Assembly: GCA_001593875.1 (NCBI GenBank)
Contig: LUCA01000002.1
Coordinates: forward strand, 1-21,079
DNA from: Candidatus Bathyarchaeota archaeon B23
Lineage (GTDB): Archaea > Thermoproteota > Bathyarchaeia > TCS64 > B23
Direction of reading: 5' to 3'
Length of the DNA: 21,079 bases
The translations under genes and the position numbers were made by a program. The notes beneath the pieces are model-generated. The model did not search any database. It had not been told where the DNA came from and worked only from the letters and a program-made list of their open reading frames with translations. Below, one piece after another: positions 1 through 7,028 of this stretch (within the stretch, counting starts at the first letter, position 1; each line of letters starts with the position of its first letter).

Positions 1-479
1 GTGAATACGTCGACGGCTTCGCTGAGCCCTTCGACGCCGTCATCCTAGACCTCACCGATCCCCTGGGGCCCTCCAGGAGGCTCTACACCCTGGAGGCCTA
101 CCGGAGGATCGGCGACATCGTCGGCGACGACGGCATCCTCGTCACCCACGCCGAGTCGCCCTACATCTATCAACGGGAGTTCCTCACCATCCACAGAACC
201 CTCAGCGAGGTCTACCGCATCGTCAGGCCCTATGGGGCTTGGATTCCCAGCCTAGGCCCCTACTGGATGTTCATCACCGCCTCCAACGTCCACGACCCCA
301 AAGCCATCAAGCCGGAGGAGATAGGGCGGAGACTGAGGGAGCGAGGCATCGAGACCCAATACTACGGGGCGGAGCTCCACGGAGCGGTGTTCACGCTGCC
401 AAAGAATATCCTAGAGGCCCTAGAGAAGGGTGATGTAGGGTTATCAACGGATGAGAGACCCTTGGAGAGACTTCTTTAA
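1..479 (+). CDS. speE: Spermidine synthase family aminopropyltransferase, C-terminal part (5' end outside window)
   Basis: An open frame enters at base 3 and ends with TAA at 477-479, giving about 158 residues. It reads FDAVILDLTDPLGPSRRLYT near its start, which matches the D-x-T-DP-x-GP-x-x-x-L-Y/F signature of spermidine/spermine synthases; the first Asp of that stretch is the usual catalytic base. A later P-Y-G-A-W-I-P...P-Y-W-M-F-I-T-A-S-N stretch matches the family's P-x-Y-x-x-x-W-x-F-x-x-A-S region. The family is normally about 280-300 residues, so roughly the C-terminal half is here. These cytoplasmic enzymes transfer an aminopropyl group from decarboxylated S-adenosylmethionine to putrescine or a longer amine; the exact amine cannot be told from this half. 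The next gene starts about 50 bases downstream with its own promoter, so it is probably not co-regulated. Confidence 0.88.
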   Translation, partial: EYVDGFAEPFDAVILDLTDPLGPSRRLYTLEAYRRIGDIVGDDGILVTHAESPYIYQREFLTIHRTLSEVYRIVRPYGAWIPSLGPYWMFITASNVHDPKAIKPEEIGRRLRERGIETQYYGAELHGAVFTLPKNILEALEKGDVGLSTDERPLERLL

Positions 480-495
480 TGCTCGTTATAGAGGG

Positions 496-504
496 AGTTA
501 AATG
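496..504 (+). promoter_or_regulatory. TATA-like box for the HEPN/MNT operon
   Basis: The AGTTAAATG stretch lies about 29 bases before the ATG at 529, the spacing expected for a leaderless archaeal transcript. It is flanked by a 6-bp inverted repeat, AGGGAG at 492-497 and CTCCCT at 514-519, which could be a repressor site. The repeat is short and could be chance. Confidence 0.4.
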
Positions 505-528
505 GCTTGATGTCTCCCTTTCTAGTTG

Positions 529-957
529 ATGGGAGCTGCTCTGAGGGGGCAGGTGAAGGAGTGGTTCGAAGCTGCAGTTTTAGATATGGGTAGTGCTAGG
601 AGGGCCTTCAGAGACGGTGATTATCCCGATGCCTGCTTCCACTCTCAGCAGGCCGCTGAGAAGGCCTTGAAGGCCTTCATGAGGGCTAATGGGGTGATCC
701 CATGGGGGCATGATGTGGAGGGACTTCTACGGAGAGCTGTGGATTTCGATCTTCCTTTACGCCATCTACTGTCTAGGGGCGGAGAATTGAGGTTTCTTAG
801 TGAGCAGTATATCGCTCCTAGGTATCCTGATTATAGGGTTGAGAGGGGGATAACCCTCAGCGATTACACGGAGGAGAGGGCGAGACGATGTCTGGAGCTG
901 GCTGAGGAGATATTTGAGGAGGTGAGGGGATGGCTCGTGGAGAGGGAGTTGATCTAG
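529..957 (+). CDS. HEPN domain protein (toxin-type partner of a HEPN/MNT pair)
   Basis: This 142-residue protein has the small HEPN fold signature: a first helix with A-A-V-L-D-M-G-S-A-R, then FHSQQAAEKALKAF (about residues 37-50), then G-x-x-x-x-x-GHD and a long C-terminal helix. HEPN proteins paired with MNT nucleotidyltransferases act as cytoplasmic RNases that the partner silences (type VII toxin-antitoxin). A candidate catalytic pair, Arg52 and His61, is spaced R-x8-H, longer than the R-x4-6-H of active HEPN RNases, so activity is uncertain. ATG at 529 is preferred over the TTG at 526 just before it. The next gene overlaps by 28 bases, as is typical of these pairs. Base composition is more AT-rich than the surrounding genes, which fits horizontal acquisition. 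Confidence 0.85.
   Translation: MGAALRGQVKEWFEAAVLDMGSARRAFRDGDYPDACFHSQQAAEKALKAFMRANGVIPWGHDVEGLLRRAVDFDLPLRHLLSRGGELRFLSEQYIAPRYPDYRVERGITLSDYTEERARRCLELAEEIFEEVRGWLVERELI
918..925 (+). promoter_or_regulatory. Shine-Dalgarno site for the MNT gene
   Basis: GGAGGTGA ends four bases before the ATG at 930 and lies inside the HEPN coding sequence. It supports ATG 930 as the true start of the overlapping downstream gene, translated from an internal position of the operon. Confidence 0.65.
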
Positions 958-1403
958 GGTTTACGCCGGAGGACTTGGATGTATACGAGGGCCTGAAGGA
1001 TTGGTTGAAGGCACTTAGAGATAAGGGCGTGAAGGTGAGATGCGCCGTCGTCATCGGCTCCAGGGCTAGGGGTGAGTGGAGGCCTCACAGCGATACGGAT
1101 GTCCTCATCGTCGTTGAGGAAGAGGAGGTGAGACTCCCCTACCTCGATGAGGGGATGCGCATCGGGGTGGAGGCGAGGGTCTATACCGCTGAGGGGCTGC
1201 TTAGAGGCTTGAGGGAGCTTAGGCTCACGCCCTTGGAGGCGGGGAATCACGGCATCCCCATCTACGACGACGGCTTCTGGAGGAGGTTCAAAGAGGAGTT
1301 TGAGAGGGTGAAGGCCCAATATGGCCTGGAGCGCATCGATATCGGATGGAGGATCAGGAAGCCGGCTGATGGCTGCGCAGCCCTTATTTCCTCTCCGCCG
1401 TAA
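930..1403 (+). CDS. MNT-type minimal nucleotidyltransferase (antitoxin of the HEPN/MNT pair)
   Basis: The 157-residue product carries the polymerase-beta nucleotidyltransferase signature: GSRARGE at about residues 43-49, then S-D-T-D at 54-57, with a plausible third acidic residue at Glu81. All catalytic positions look intact. In characterised HEPN/MNT pairs the MNT protein neutralises the HEPN RNase by transferring AMP to it (polyadenylylation of a Tyr near the HEPN active site). The start is fixed by a strong ribosome binding site at 918-925. The last 25 residues are low in recognisable motif content. The gene ends ten bases before the maleate isomerase-like gene, so readthrough into it is possible. 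Confidence 0.85.
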   Translation: MARGEGVDLGFTPEDLDVYEGLKDWLKALRDKGVKVRCAVVIGSRARGEWRPHSDTDVLIVVEEEEVRLPYLDEGMRIGVEARVYTAEGLLRGLRELRLTPLEAGNHGIPIYDDGFWRRFKEEFERVKAQYGLERIDIGWRIRKPADGCAALISSPP

Positions 1404-1412
1404 GTCCTCTTG

Positions 1413-2123
1413 ATGTATGGTTGGAGGCTTCGCATCGGCCTCATCGTGCCTTCTAGCAACACCACCATGGAGTCAGAGTTCCATGCGATGAGGCCTGAGG
1501 GGGTCAGCGTCCACACCGCCAGGATGAGGCTGGTTGAGGCGACGCCTGAGGAGCTGAGGAGGATGGCTGAGGATGCTCAGAGGGCGGCGGAGCTCCTGGC
1601 GACGGCTGACGTCGACGTCATCATCTACGGCTGCACGACGGGTTCGCTGGTAGGCGGGGTTGAGTGGGAGGAGGAGTTGAGGGAGAGGATCGAGGGGGAG
1701 ACGGGCGTAGAGACCCTCACCACCGCTGGAGCCGTCGTCGAAGCCCTTAGGGCTCTGGGCGTCAAGCGGGTCTGCGTCGCCACCCCCTACATCAGGGAGC
1801 TGGATGAGCTGGAGGCCAGGTTCCTGGGGGAGCAGGGGTTTGAGGTCTTGGCCATAAGGGGGCTGGGGCTTAGGCGTAACACCGAGATCGGTGGGCTCCC
1901 CCCCTGGACGGCCTACCGGCTGGCGAGGGAGGCCTATAGGGAGGAGGCCGACGGCGTCTTCATCAGCTGCACCAACTTCAGAACCATCGAGGTCATAGAG
2001 CCCCTGGAGAGGGAGCTGGGTAAGCCCGTGGTCACCAGCAATCAGGCCTCCATGTGGGCGGCCCTGAGGCTTAGACGTCTCCCCTTGGAGGGGTATGGGA
2101 GGCTCCTGAGGGGGAGGGTCTGA
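1413..2123 (+). CDS. Asp/Glu racemase-superfamily enzyme, maleate cis-trans isomerase / arylmalonate decarboxylase type
   Basis: The 236-residue protein begins G-L-I-V-P-S-S-N-T-T-M-E, the N-terminal signature of maleate isomerases. It has the two catalytic cysteines of the superfamily: Cys74 in IIYGCTTGSLVGG and Cys186 in FISCTNFRT. Both halves of the pseudo-symmetric fold are therefore complete and the length is normal. Members act by cysteine-based proton transfer or addition on small dicarboxylates: maleate to fumarate, arylmalonate decarboxylation, or Asp/Glu/hydantoin racemisation. Substrate cannot be fixed from sequence, though the SSNTTME start favours the maleate isomerase branch. 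ATG 1413 is chosen over the TTG just before it. It converges with a D-glutamate cyclase-like gene, hinting at a role with a D-amino acid or cyclic imide. Confidence 0.82.
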   Translation: MYGWRLRIGLIVPSSNTTMESEFHAMRPEGVSVHTARMRLVEATPEELRRMAEDAQRAAELLATADVDVIIYGCTTGSLVGGVEWEEELRERIEGETGVETLTTAGAVVEALRALGVKRVCVATPYIRELDELEARFLGEQGFEVLAIRGLGLRRNTEIGGLPPWTAYRLAREAYREEADGVFISCTNFRTIEVIEPLERELGKPVVTSNQASMWAALRLRRLPLEGYGRLLRGRV

Positions 2124-2125
2124 CG

Positions 2126-2178
2126 GGAGGGGCCTCCTTCTAGGGTGAGGCCGCTGAGGGGGTTGGGAACCCTTCAGC
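2126..2178. terminator. Intergenic hairpins between two convergent genes
   Basis: Two stem-loops lie in the 62-base gap: GGAGG-GG-CCTCC at 2126-2137, and GCTGAGGG at 2153-2160 pairing with CCCTTCAGC at 2170-2178 (one bulged T). Convergent placement suits a bidirectional terminator. There is no T-run, which archaeal termination usually needs, so the role is uncertain. Confidence 0.3.
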
Positions 2179-2185
2179 CGTCGCC

Positions 2186-3112
2186 TTAGACCGAGGCGAT
2201 GGCCCAGATGAGCTCCACGGCGAGCTGATTCACCACCGTGGGGATGCCGTCCACCGTTAGGGCCTTCTCCCCCGTCACCCCGTCTACCCCTCCAGCCTTC
2301 AGGATCCTCTCTAGGAGGAGGAGCTCCCTCTTGCCGTCGTGCCTATACTCGGCTCCCTCCAGGAGGGAGAGGGTGGCCGAGATGGTGTAGGCCCCCCAGT
2401 TTGAGGTGGCTGCGATGACTAGGACGTCGGCCGGCGTGGAGGCGGCTATCCCCCCTCCGCAGGGGCAGCTGCATCGGTCTCCGTTGGGGACGTATCTCCT
2501 CACGGTCTCCTCTATGAGGCCGCAGCCGAGTTCGTTTCCCCCGTCTCCCACCGCTATGGTTGGGATGCCTCTCCTCCTTGCCCCCAGGAAGAGGTAGTCG
2601 GTCTTGCCGACTCGATGGGAGAGGCTGAGGCCCCTCATGTTGTGGTACTCCCCCTTCGAGTTCCACCCTGGACGCTCGACGGCGATGAGGGCTGCCGGCT
2701 CGTAGCTCTCCAGGAGTTTCTCGGCCTCCCCCTCCGCCCTCTCCCCCTCGATGGAGACGGCCTCAACCTCGAACTTCTCCTCGACGACCGCCCTGACGAC
2801 GGGCTCACAGAGCCTGTCGGTCACCAGCGCCGGGTTTAGGCCCAGCTCCCGGAGGGTGTAGGCGAGGACGGCGGCGCCAGGCGGCCCATCGGTCTCGCAG
2901 ACATTCTCCATGGGGAATCCGGTGATGATGAAGACGTTATCCCCCCTCCCAGCCCTCGACAGCCTCTCGGCGGCTGAGAGGCATAGGGTTCCCCCAACCC
3001 TCTCCAGGGCTGCCTCGTAGAGGGCCTTGGAGACCCTCCTCCTCAATATGTCGGCAGACGCCAGGCGATCCAGGGCGTAGGCCCTGCCCTCAACATCCAT
3101 CCACCTCATCAT
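2186..3112 (-). CDS. D-glutamate cyclase-like protein (DUF4392 domain)
   Basis: This 308-residue protein matches the C-terminal catalytic domain of D-glutamate cyclase, the enzyme that turns D-glutamate into 5-oxo-D-proline. Diagnostic stretches are T-G-F-P-M-E-N...ETDGPPGAAVLAYTLRELG (about 64-92), ERPGWNSKGEYHNMRG with the conserved E-R-P-G, GDGGNELGCG (about residue 190), and TSNWGAYTISATL near the end. The mitochondrial animal enzyme has the same domain fused to an N-terminal region; archaeal and bacterial versions like this one stand alone. The ATG at 3112 lies about 26 bases after a TATA-like box, favouring it as the start. The gene sits last in a minus-strand run after glmU but has its own promoter with an 18-bp palindrome. 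The true substrate in this organism is unknown. Confidence 0.8.
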   Translation of the reverse strand: MMRWMDVEGRAYALDRLASADILRRRVSKALYEAALERVGGTLCLSAAERLSRAGRGDNVFIITGFPMENVCETDGPPGAAVLAYTLRELGLNPALVTDRLCEPVVRAVVEEKFEVEAVSIEGERAEGEAEKLLESYEPAALIAVERPGWNSKGEYHNMRGLSLSHRVGKTDYLFLGARRRGIPTIAVGDGGNELGCGLIEETVRRYVPNGDRCSCPCGGGIAASTPADVLVIAATSNWGAYTISATLSLLEGAEYRHDGKRELLLLERILKAGGVDGVTGEKALTVDGIPTVVNQLAVELIWAIASV

Positions 3113-3117
3113 CCATC

Positions 3118-3141
3118 ATCGTCGTCGACGACGATTTAATA
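3118..3141 (-). promoter_or_regulatory. TATA box plus 18-bp perfect palindrome upstream of the D-glutamate cyclase-like gene
   Basis: On the minus strand, TATTAAAT (3134-3141) lies about 26 bases before the ATG at 3112. Immediately downstream of it, 3118-3135 reads ATCGTCGTCGACGACGAT, identical to its own reverse complement. The palindrome covers the space between TATA box and start codon, where a bound repressor would block initiation. Confidence 0.55.
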
Positions 3142-3150
3142 GTTGATGCC

Positions 3151-4392
3151 TCAGCCCCGATGGAAGGTGTCGGGGGGCACATCCCTGTAGACCGTCAATC
3201 CGGGGGCGATCCAGCTTCGGGGGCCCACCTTTACGCCGGGCATGAGGTTTACGCCGATGCCCGTCTGGGCCTCGTCGCCGATGAAGGCGCCCAGCTTCCT
3301 CCTCCCCGAGTCTATGAGGACGCCCTCGACTTCGACCCTCACCCTCCCCTTGTCGAATCTGAGGTTCGCCGTTATGGTTCCGGCTCCCAGGTTACAGCCC
3401 TCGCCGATGACGCTGTCGCCGATGTAGGAGAGGTGTGCTATATGGGTTCGGGGCAGGATGATGCTGTTCTTCACCTCGCAGCCGTTCCCTATGCGGGCCT
3501 CAGCCCCTATACTGCTGTGGGGCCTTATGTAGCAGTTGGGCCCTATGTCGGCTCCGGGGCCTATGTGGACGGGGCCCTCGATGTAGGCTCCGGCCCTGAT
3601 CCTCGCCCCGGCCTCCACCCTCACCGGGCCCTGGAGATGGGCCCCGGCCTCGATCCTCCCCTCCACGGAGGGCTCCAACTCCCCCAGAGCCCTCTCGTTG
3701 GCCTCCAACAGCTTCCAGGGATAACCTATATCCACCCAGTCCCCAGCCTCCAGCCTCGCAGCCCTCACGGCCTCGCCGTCGGCCATCATCCCCCTGAGGG
3801 CGTCCGTCACCTCGTATTCGCCTCTCACCGAGGGTCTCAGGGCTCTAAGCCTCTCGAAGACCTGGGGCGTGAAGATGTAGAGGCCGGCGTTGGCGAGGTT
3901 GCTGGGCTCCTCCCCCCTCTTGGGCTTCTCCACCAGGTCTACGACCTGGTCATCCTCCAGGGTGACGACGCCGAAGCGGGTGGGGTCGTCGACGGGCACC
4001 ACGGCCATCGTCGTCTCCCCCGGCCTATGGGCCTCCAGCAGCCTCTTCAGGGCGTTGGAGGAGAGGTAGAGGTCTCCGTAGAGGCCGATGAACTCCTCGT
4101 CTCCGACGTACTCCTCCGCCAGCCTGAAGGCGTCTCCTGTTCCCCGGACCTCGCCCTGCTCCCTGTAGGCGAGCCTCAACCCCAGCTGGGAGCCGTCTCC
4201 GAGCCTCTCCCTAATCATCTCCCCCAGGTGGTGGACGACGATGAGGGCTTCGTCGACGCCCACCTCCCTCAGCCTCAGCAGAAGCCACTCCAGGAGGGGC
4301 CTCCCCCCGACGGGTAGGAGGTGTTTAGGCCTCGTCAGGGTGAAGGGTCTGAGCCTCACGCCCCTCCCCGCCGCTAGGATGACGGCCTTCAA
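3151..4392 (-). CDS. glmU: Bifunctional sugar-1-phosphate nucleotidylyltransferase / acetyltransferase (archaeal GlmU type)
   Basis: The 413-residue protein starts MKAVILAAGRGVRLRPFT followed by RPKHLLPVGGRPLL, the nucleotide-binding loop of sugar-nucleotide pyrophosphorylases (domain about 1-230, with GDLY at about residue 105). From about 240 onward it has hexapeptide repeats of a left-handed beta helix (for example I-G-P-G-A-D-I-G-P-N) that build an acetyltransferase domain. This two-domain layout and length match archaeal enzymes that acetylate glucosamine-1-phosphate and then form UDP-N-acetylglucosamine. The start is TTG at 4392, overlapping the glmM stop as TTGA, so translation is coupled. 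The enzyme directly follows phosphoglucosamine mutase in the pathway, which strongly supports the GlcNAc assignment over a glucose or mannose one. Confidence 0.85.
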   Translation of the reverse strand: MKAVILAAGRGVRLRPFTLTRPKHLLPVGGRPLLEWLLLRLREVGVDEALIVVHHLGEMIRERLGDGSQLGLRLAYREQGEVRGTGDAFRLAEEYVGDEEFIGLYGDLYLSSNALKRLLEAHRPGETTMAVVPVDDPTRFGVVTLEDDQVVDLVEKPKRGEEPSNLANAGLYIFTPQVFERLRALRPSVRGEYEVTDALRGMMADGEAVRAARLEAGDWVDIGYPWKLLEANERALGELEPSVEGRIEAGAHLQGPVRVEAGARIRAGAYIEGPVHIGPGADIGPNCYIRPHSSIGAEARIGNGCEVKNSIILPRTHIAHLSYIGDSVIGEGCNLGAGTITANLRFDKGRVRVEVEGVLIDSGRRKLGAFIGDEAQTGIGVNLMPGVKVGPRSWIAPGLTVYRDVPPDTFHRG

Positions 4393-5753
4393 CCCCCACT
4401 CCTCCTGACGGCCTCCTCTACGAGGCCTCGACCTCGCTCCATCAACTCCTCAGCCCTGCTGCGGCTCTCGGCCTCAGCCGTCAGCCTTATGACGGGCTCC
4501 GTCCCCGAGGGCCTCATCAACAGCCAGCCGTCGCCCAGCTCCAATCTGAGGCCGTCCACCGTCGAGGTGGAGAGGACGCCGCCGAGGTGTTCCCCCCACC
4601 GCTCCCGGAGGAGGGCCATCACCCTCCCCTTCAGGGGGTTGGGACACCTCACCTTCCCCCTCAGGAGGGGGTACTCCGGTATCTCGGCGACGAACTCCGA
4701 GAGGCTGACATCCCTCTCCTCCAGGGCCCCCAGCAGCCTGAGGGCGGAGAGGAGTCCGTCGGGGCAGGGGTGGACGTCGGGGTGTATCCAGGCGCCCACG
4801 GGTTCACCTCCGAAGACGCCTCCCCGCCTCATGAGGGCCTCAGCCACGTAGGCGTCCCCCACCCTGGTTCTGATGACCCTCCCCCCAGCCAGCCTCACGG
4901 CCTCGTCAACGCACATGGAGGCGCCGACGTGGGTGACGATCACGCCTCCACGGCACCTCTCGACGACGTAGGCGGCGTAGGCCGCCAGCACCCTGTCCGG
5001 AGTCGGGGCCACGCCGTCTTCGTCGACGAACATCACCCTGTCGCCGTCGCCGTCGAAGGCGAAGCCTACCTGGGCTTCAGATGACCGGACGACCTCGCCC
5101 AGCCTCCTCAGGGTTTCACCCCTCGGCTCTGGGACGCCCGAGGGGAAGTATCCGTCGGGGTTGGCGTTGAGGTAGACGCCCTCGCATCCAGCCGCCTTCA
5201 GGGCCTCCGGGGCCGTGACGGCTGTGGCGCCGTTCATCAGGTCGCAGGCCACCCTCCAGGCCCTCTGGAGCTCCAGGTCCCTGAGGATGGCGTCTAGGTA
5301 GAGGGGGGTGGCCTCGATCTCCTCCACCAATCCGATGCCGCTCCACTCCGATGGGGTGTAGGCTTCACTCCGTATAACCTCCTCCACGGCCCTCCGCCGC
5401 TCCTCCCCGTAGGCCATCCCCGAGCTGTCGAAGGGCTTCAGGCCGTTGTACTCAGGGGGGTTATGCGAAGCGGTTACGCTGACCCCCGTGTCGGCGGAGA
5501 GAGCCCTCGTCGTGTAGGCCGTTAGGGGGGTGGGGGCCAGGCCTAGGGCCTCGACGTCGCAGCCGCAGGAGGCGGCTCCGGCTATGAGGGAGGCCTCCAA
5601 CATCTCCCCCGAGGGCCTGGTGTCTCGGCCGACGACGAGGACTCCGCCCCTGTGGAGGGTGGCTATCGCCTTGCCCACCTCCAGGGCCAGCTGGGGGGTC
5701 AGCTCGACGTTGACTACGCCTCGGATGCCCGAGGTGCCGAAGAGGCCCCTCAT
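4389..5753 (-). CDS. glmM: Phosphoglucosamine mutase (phosphohexomutase family)
   Basis: This 454-residue alpha-D-phosphohexomutase has all four signature loops. The phosphoserine loop is TASHNPPEYNG with Ser96. The metal loop is DGDGDR with Asp234, 236 and 238. The sugar loop is GGEPVGAW (about residue 317), and the phosphate loop is RPSGTEP (about 414-420). It interconverts glucosamine-6-phosphate and glucosamine-1-phosphate in the cytoplasm, feeding the GlmU enzyme encoded next. The GEP variant of the sugar loop is typical of archaeal glucosamine/mannose-type mutases, so some phosphomannomutase activity is possible. The ATG at 5753 overlaps the preceding nucleotidyltransferase stop by four bases (ATGA), and the stop overlaps the glmU TTG, making a three-gene translationally coupled operon. 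Confidence 0.87.
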   Translation of the reverse strand: MRGLFGTSGIRGVVNVELTPQLALEVGKAIATLHRGGVLVVGRDTRPSGEMLEASLIAGAASCGCDVEALGLAPTPLTAYTTRALSADTGVSVTASHNPPEYNGLKPFDSSGMAYGEERRRAVEEVIRSEAYTPSEWSGIGLVEEIEATPLYLDAILRDLELQRAWRVACDLMNGATAVTAPEALKAAGCEGVYLNANPDGYFPSGVPEPRGETLRRLGEVVRSSEAQVGFAFDGDGDRVMFVDEDGVAPTPDRVLAAYAAYVVERCRGGVIVTHVGASMCVDEAVRLAGGRVIRTRVGDAYVAEALMRRGGVFGGEPVGAWIHPDVHPCPDGLLSALRLLGALEERDVSLSEFVAEIPEYPLLRGKVRCPNPLKGRVMALLRERWGEHLGGVLSTSTVDGLRLELGDGWLLMRPSGTEPVIRLTAEAESRSRAEELMERGRGLVEEAVRRSGG

Positions 5754-6361
5754 CTCATCCTCCTCTCCGGGACGAATCTTCGGAGGGGGTCCACCCTCAT
5801 AACTCTTTCCAACTCCCTCAGGGTGAGGCCCCTCTTCAGGTCTCCGTAGATCTCGCAGCGCTCATATCTCCCCATCTCATCGGGGTGACGGACGACGACC
5901 TCGGCCTCATACCCGTTTAGGCCGAGGTAGATGTGGTGGGAGCCCTTGATCTCTCCCCCCTTATGCACCACGACCTCCTCGACCTCCTCGATGTCGTAGC
6001 CCCCCTCCCGGAGGAGGCGTTCAACCTCCTCTGGATGTTCGGCGTAGACCACGATGTCTATGTCGCTCCCCCTCCTGGCCGTCCCCCTCCAGACGCTTCC
6101 TATGAGCCTCGGGTTGAAGGCTGAGAGTAGCCTCATGAGCTCCAGGGCCTCCCCACGCATCTCCCGTAATCTCCGCCGACGCTCCTCCCCCTCCATCTCA
6201 TCGGCTAGGGCGTCCAGCTCCAGGGCCACCTCATAGTTGCTGGGAAGAGCCTCGGCGTCGAGGCTCCGAGCTGCCTCCAGCTTCGCCTCCTTGTAATCCT
6301 TGGCGGCTCCCAGGTAGAGGAGCAGAGCAGCCTCCCTCGCCACCCTCCTCCGAGACTCCAA
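5750..6361 (-). CDS. Nucleotidyltransferase-domain protein with N-terminal helical region
   Basis: The 203-residue protein has a helical, charged N-terminal half (about 1-80), followed by a polymerase-beta type nucleotidyltransferase core: G-S-V-W-R-G-T-A-R-R-G-S-D-I-D at about 88-102. The catalytic Gly-Ser and the Asp100/Asp102 pair are present; a third acidic residue may be in NGYEAEVVV. This domain transfers nucleotides to proteins, RNA or small molecules; the target here is unknown. The only early start is TTG at 6361. Its stop overlaps the glmM ATG by four bases, so it is the first gene of the amino-sugar operon rather than a stand-alone antitoxin. No HEPN partner is adjacent. Architecture differs from the MNT protein at 930-1403, which is shorter and lacks the helical N-terminus. 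Confidence 0.75.
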   Translation of the reverse strand: MESRRRVAREAALLLYLGAAKDYKEAKLEAARSLDAEALPSNYEVALELDALADEMEGEERRRRLREMRGEALELMRLLSAFNPRLIGSVWRGTARRGSDIDIVVYAEHPEEVERLLREGGYDIEEVEEVVVHKGGEIKGSHHIYLGLNGYEAEVVVRHPDEMGRYERCEIYGDLKRGLTLRELERVMRVDPLRRFVPERRMR

Positions 6362-6394
6362 GTCGCTTAGGATTAGGGGGCGCAGAGCTTAAAA

Positions 6395-6970
6395 TCAGTG
6401 GGGCATCCCCAGGAGCTCCGACTTCCTTATGCCGACGTGCCTCAGGGCCGCGACCTTCCTCGCCTCGTTGTAGATGTCGGAGGCCATCTTCCCCAGGACC
6501 ATCTCGTGGACTATCTGCTCGAAGTTCAACGTCTTGGCCTTCTCCTCTATGACCTCCCGCATGATCTCCCTGATCCTCCTCTGCTGCGACGTCTTGATGC
6601 GCCTCTTGGTGAAGGCGACGGCGCAGATCTTCAGCCGGTAGCCGTCGACCGTCGTCACCCTGAAGACGCCGTCCACCTTGCTGCTCCTACGCCTGACGAG
6701 GCTTCGGAGATAATCCCTCAGGTATTCATGCCCCTGGAAGATGGTCTTAACCCTGTGATCCTCCACCTCCAGGATCCTGAAGTAGAGCTTGATGTTCTCC
6801 TGCGAGTAGTCGCCGGTGATCTGGCCCAGCGTCGTCTCGATGACCCGGCCCACGATCTTGGAGGGGTCGTCGGCCGGCGTCTCGCCCACCTTCCCCTCCC
6901 CGAAGTATCGGGGGAGGTAGACCTCATACCACTCCTTCCGACGCCACTTATCCCTCATCGCCCTAGACAA
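6395..6970 (-). CDS. rps3ae: Small ribosomal subunit protein eS1 (S3Ae)
   Basis: The 191-residue product is the archaeal/eukaryotic eS1 protein of the 30S subunit. Recognisable blocks are DKWRRKEWYEVYLPRYF near the start, G-R-V-I-E-T-T-L-G-Q-I-T-G-D-Y in the centre, and A-F-T-K-R-R-I-K-T-S-Q-Q-R-R-I-R-E-I-M followed by the conserved alpha-helical tail. It binds near the mRNA exit site. The longest frame starts at TTG 6970 (MSRAMRDKW); ATG at 6958 is a close alternative and matches the usual spacing before the DKW motif. It is the last gene of the rps15-recJ-pcc1-rps3ae cluster, an order shared by many archaea, but may also have its own promoter inside the pcc1 end. Confidence 0.93.
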   Translation of the reverse strand: MSRAMRDKWRRKEWYEVYLPRYFGEGKVGETPADDPSKIVGRVIETTLGQITGDYSQENIKLYFRILEVEDHRVKTIFQGHEYLRDYLRSLVRRRSSKVDGVFRVTTVDGYRLKICAVAFTKRRIKTSQQRRIREIMREVIEEKAKTLNFEQIVHEMVLGKMASDIYNEARKVAALRHVGIRKSELLGMPH

Positions 6971-7015
6971 AGCCCAATCCCCTTCGGAGCCTTTGGGAGA
7001 GATGGGGGGAGGCGA

Positions 7016-7028
7016 TTTATATCTTTCG
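7016..7028 (-). promoter_or_regulatory. TATA-like box upstream of rps3ae
   Basis: The minus strand reads AAAGATATAAATC across the pcc1 stop codon, a good purine-rich BRE plus TATA combination. It lies about 50 bases before the TTG start of rps3ae (about 60 before the ATG), implying a short leader. It could give rps3ae extra expression beyond operon readthrough. Confidence 0.45.

Noticed and set aside
2615..2839. 74-codon plus-strand frame inside the D-glutamate cyclase-like gene
   Set aside because: It lies wholly within a confident opposite-strand gene and shows no motif or start signal of its own.
3160..4317. 385-codon plus-strand open frame opposite glmU
   Set aside because: It is the mirror of a well-supported gene in GC-rich sequence; its translation is low-complexity (Gly/Pro/Val/Asp-rich) with no motif or promoter.
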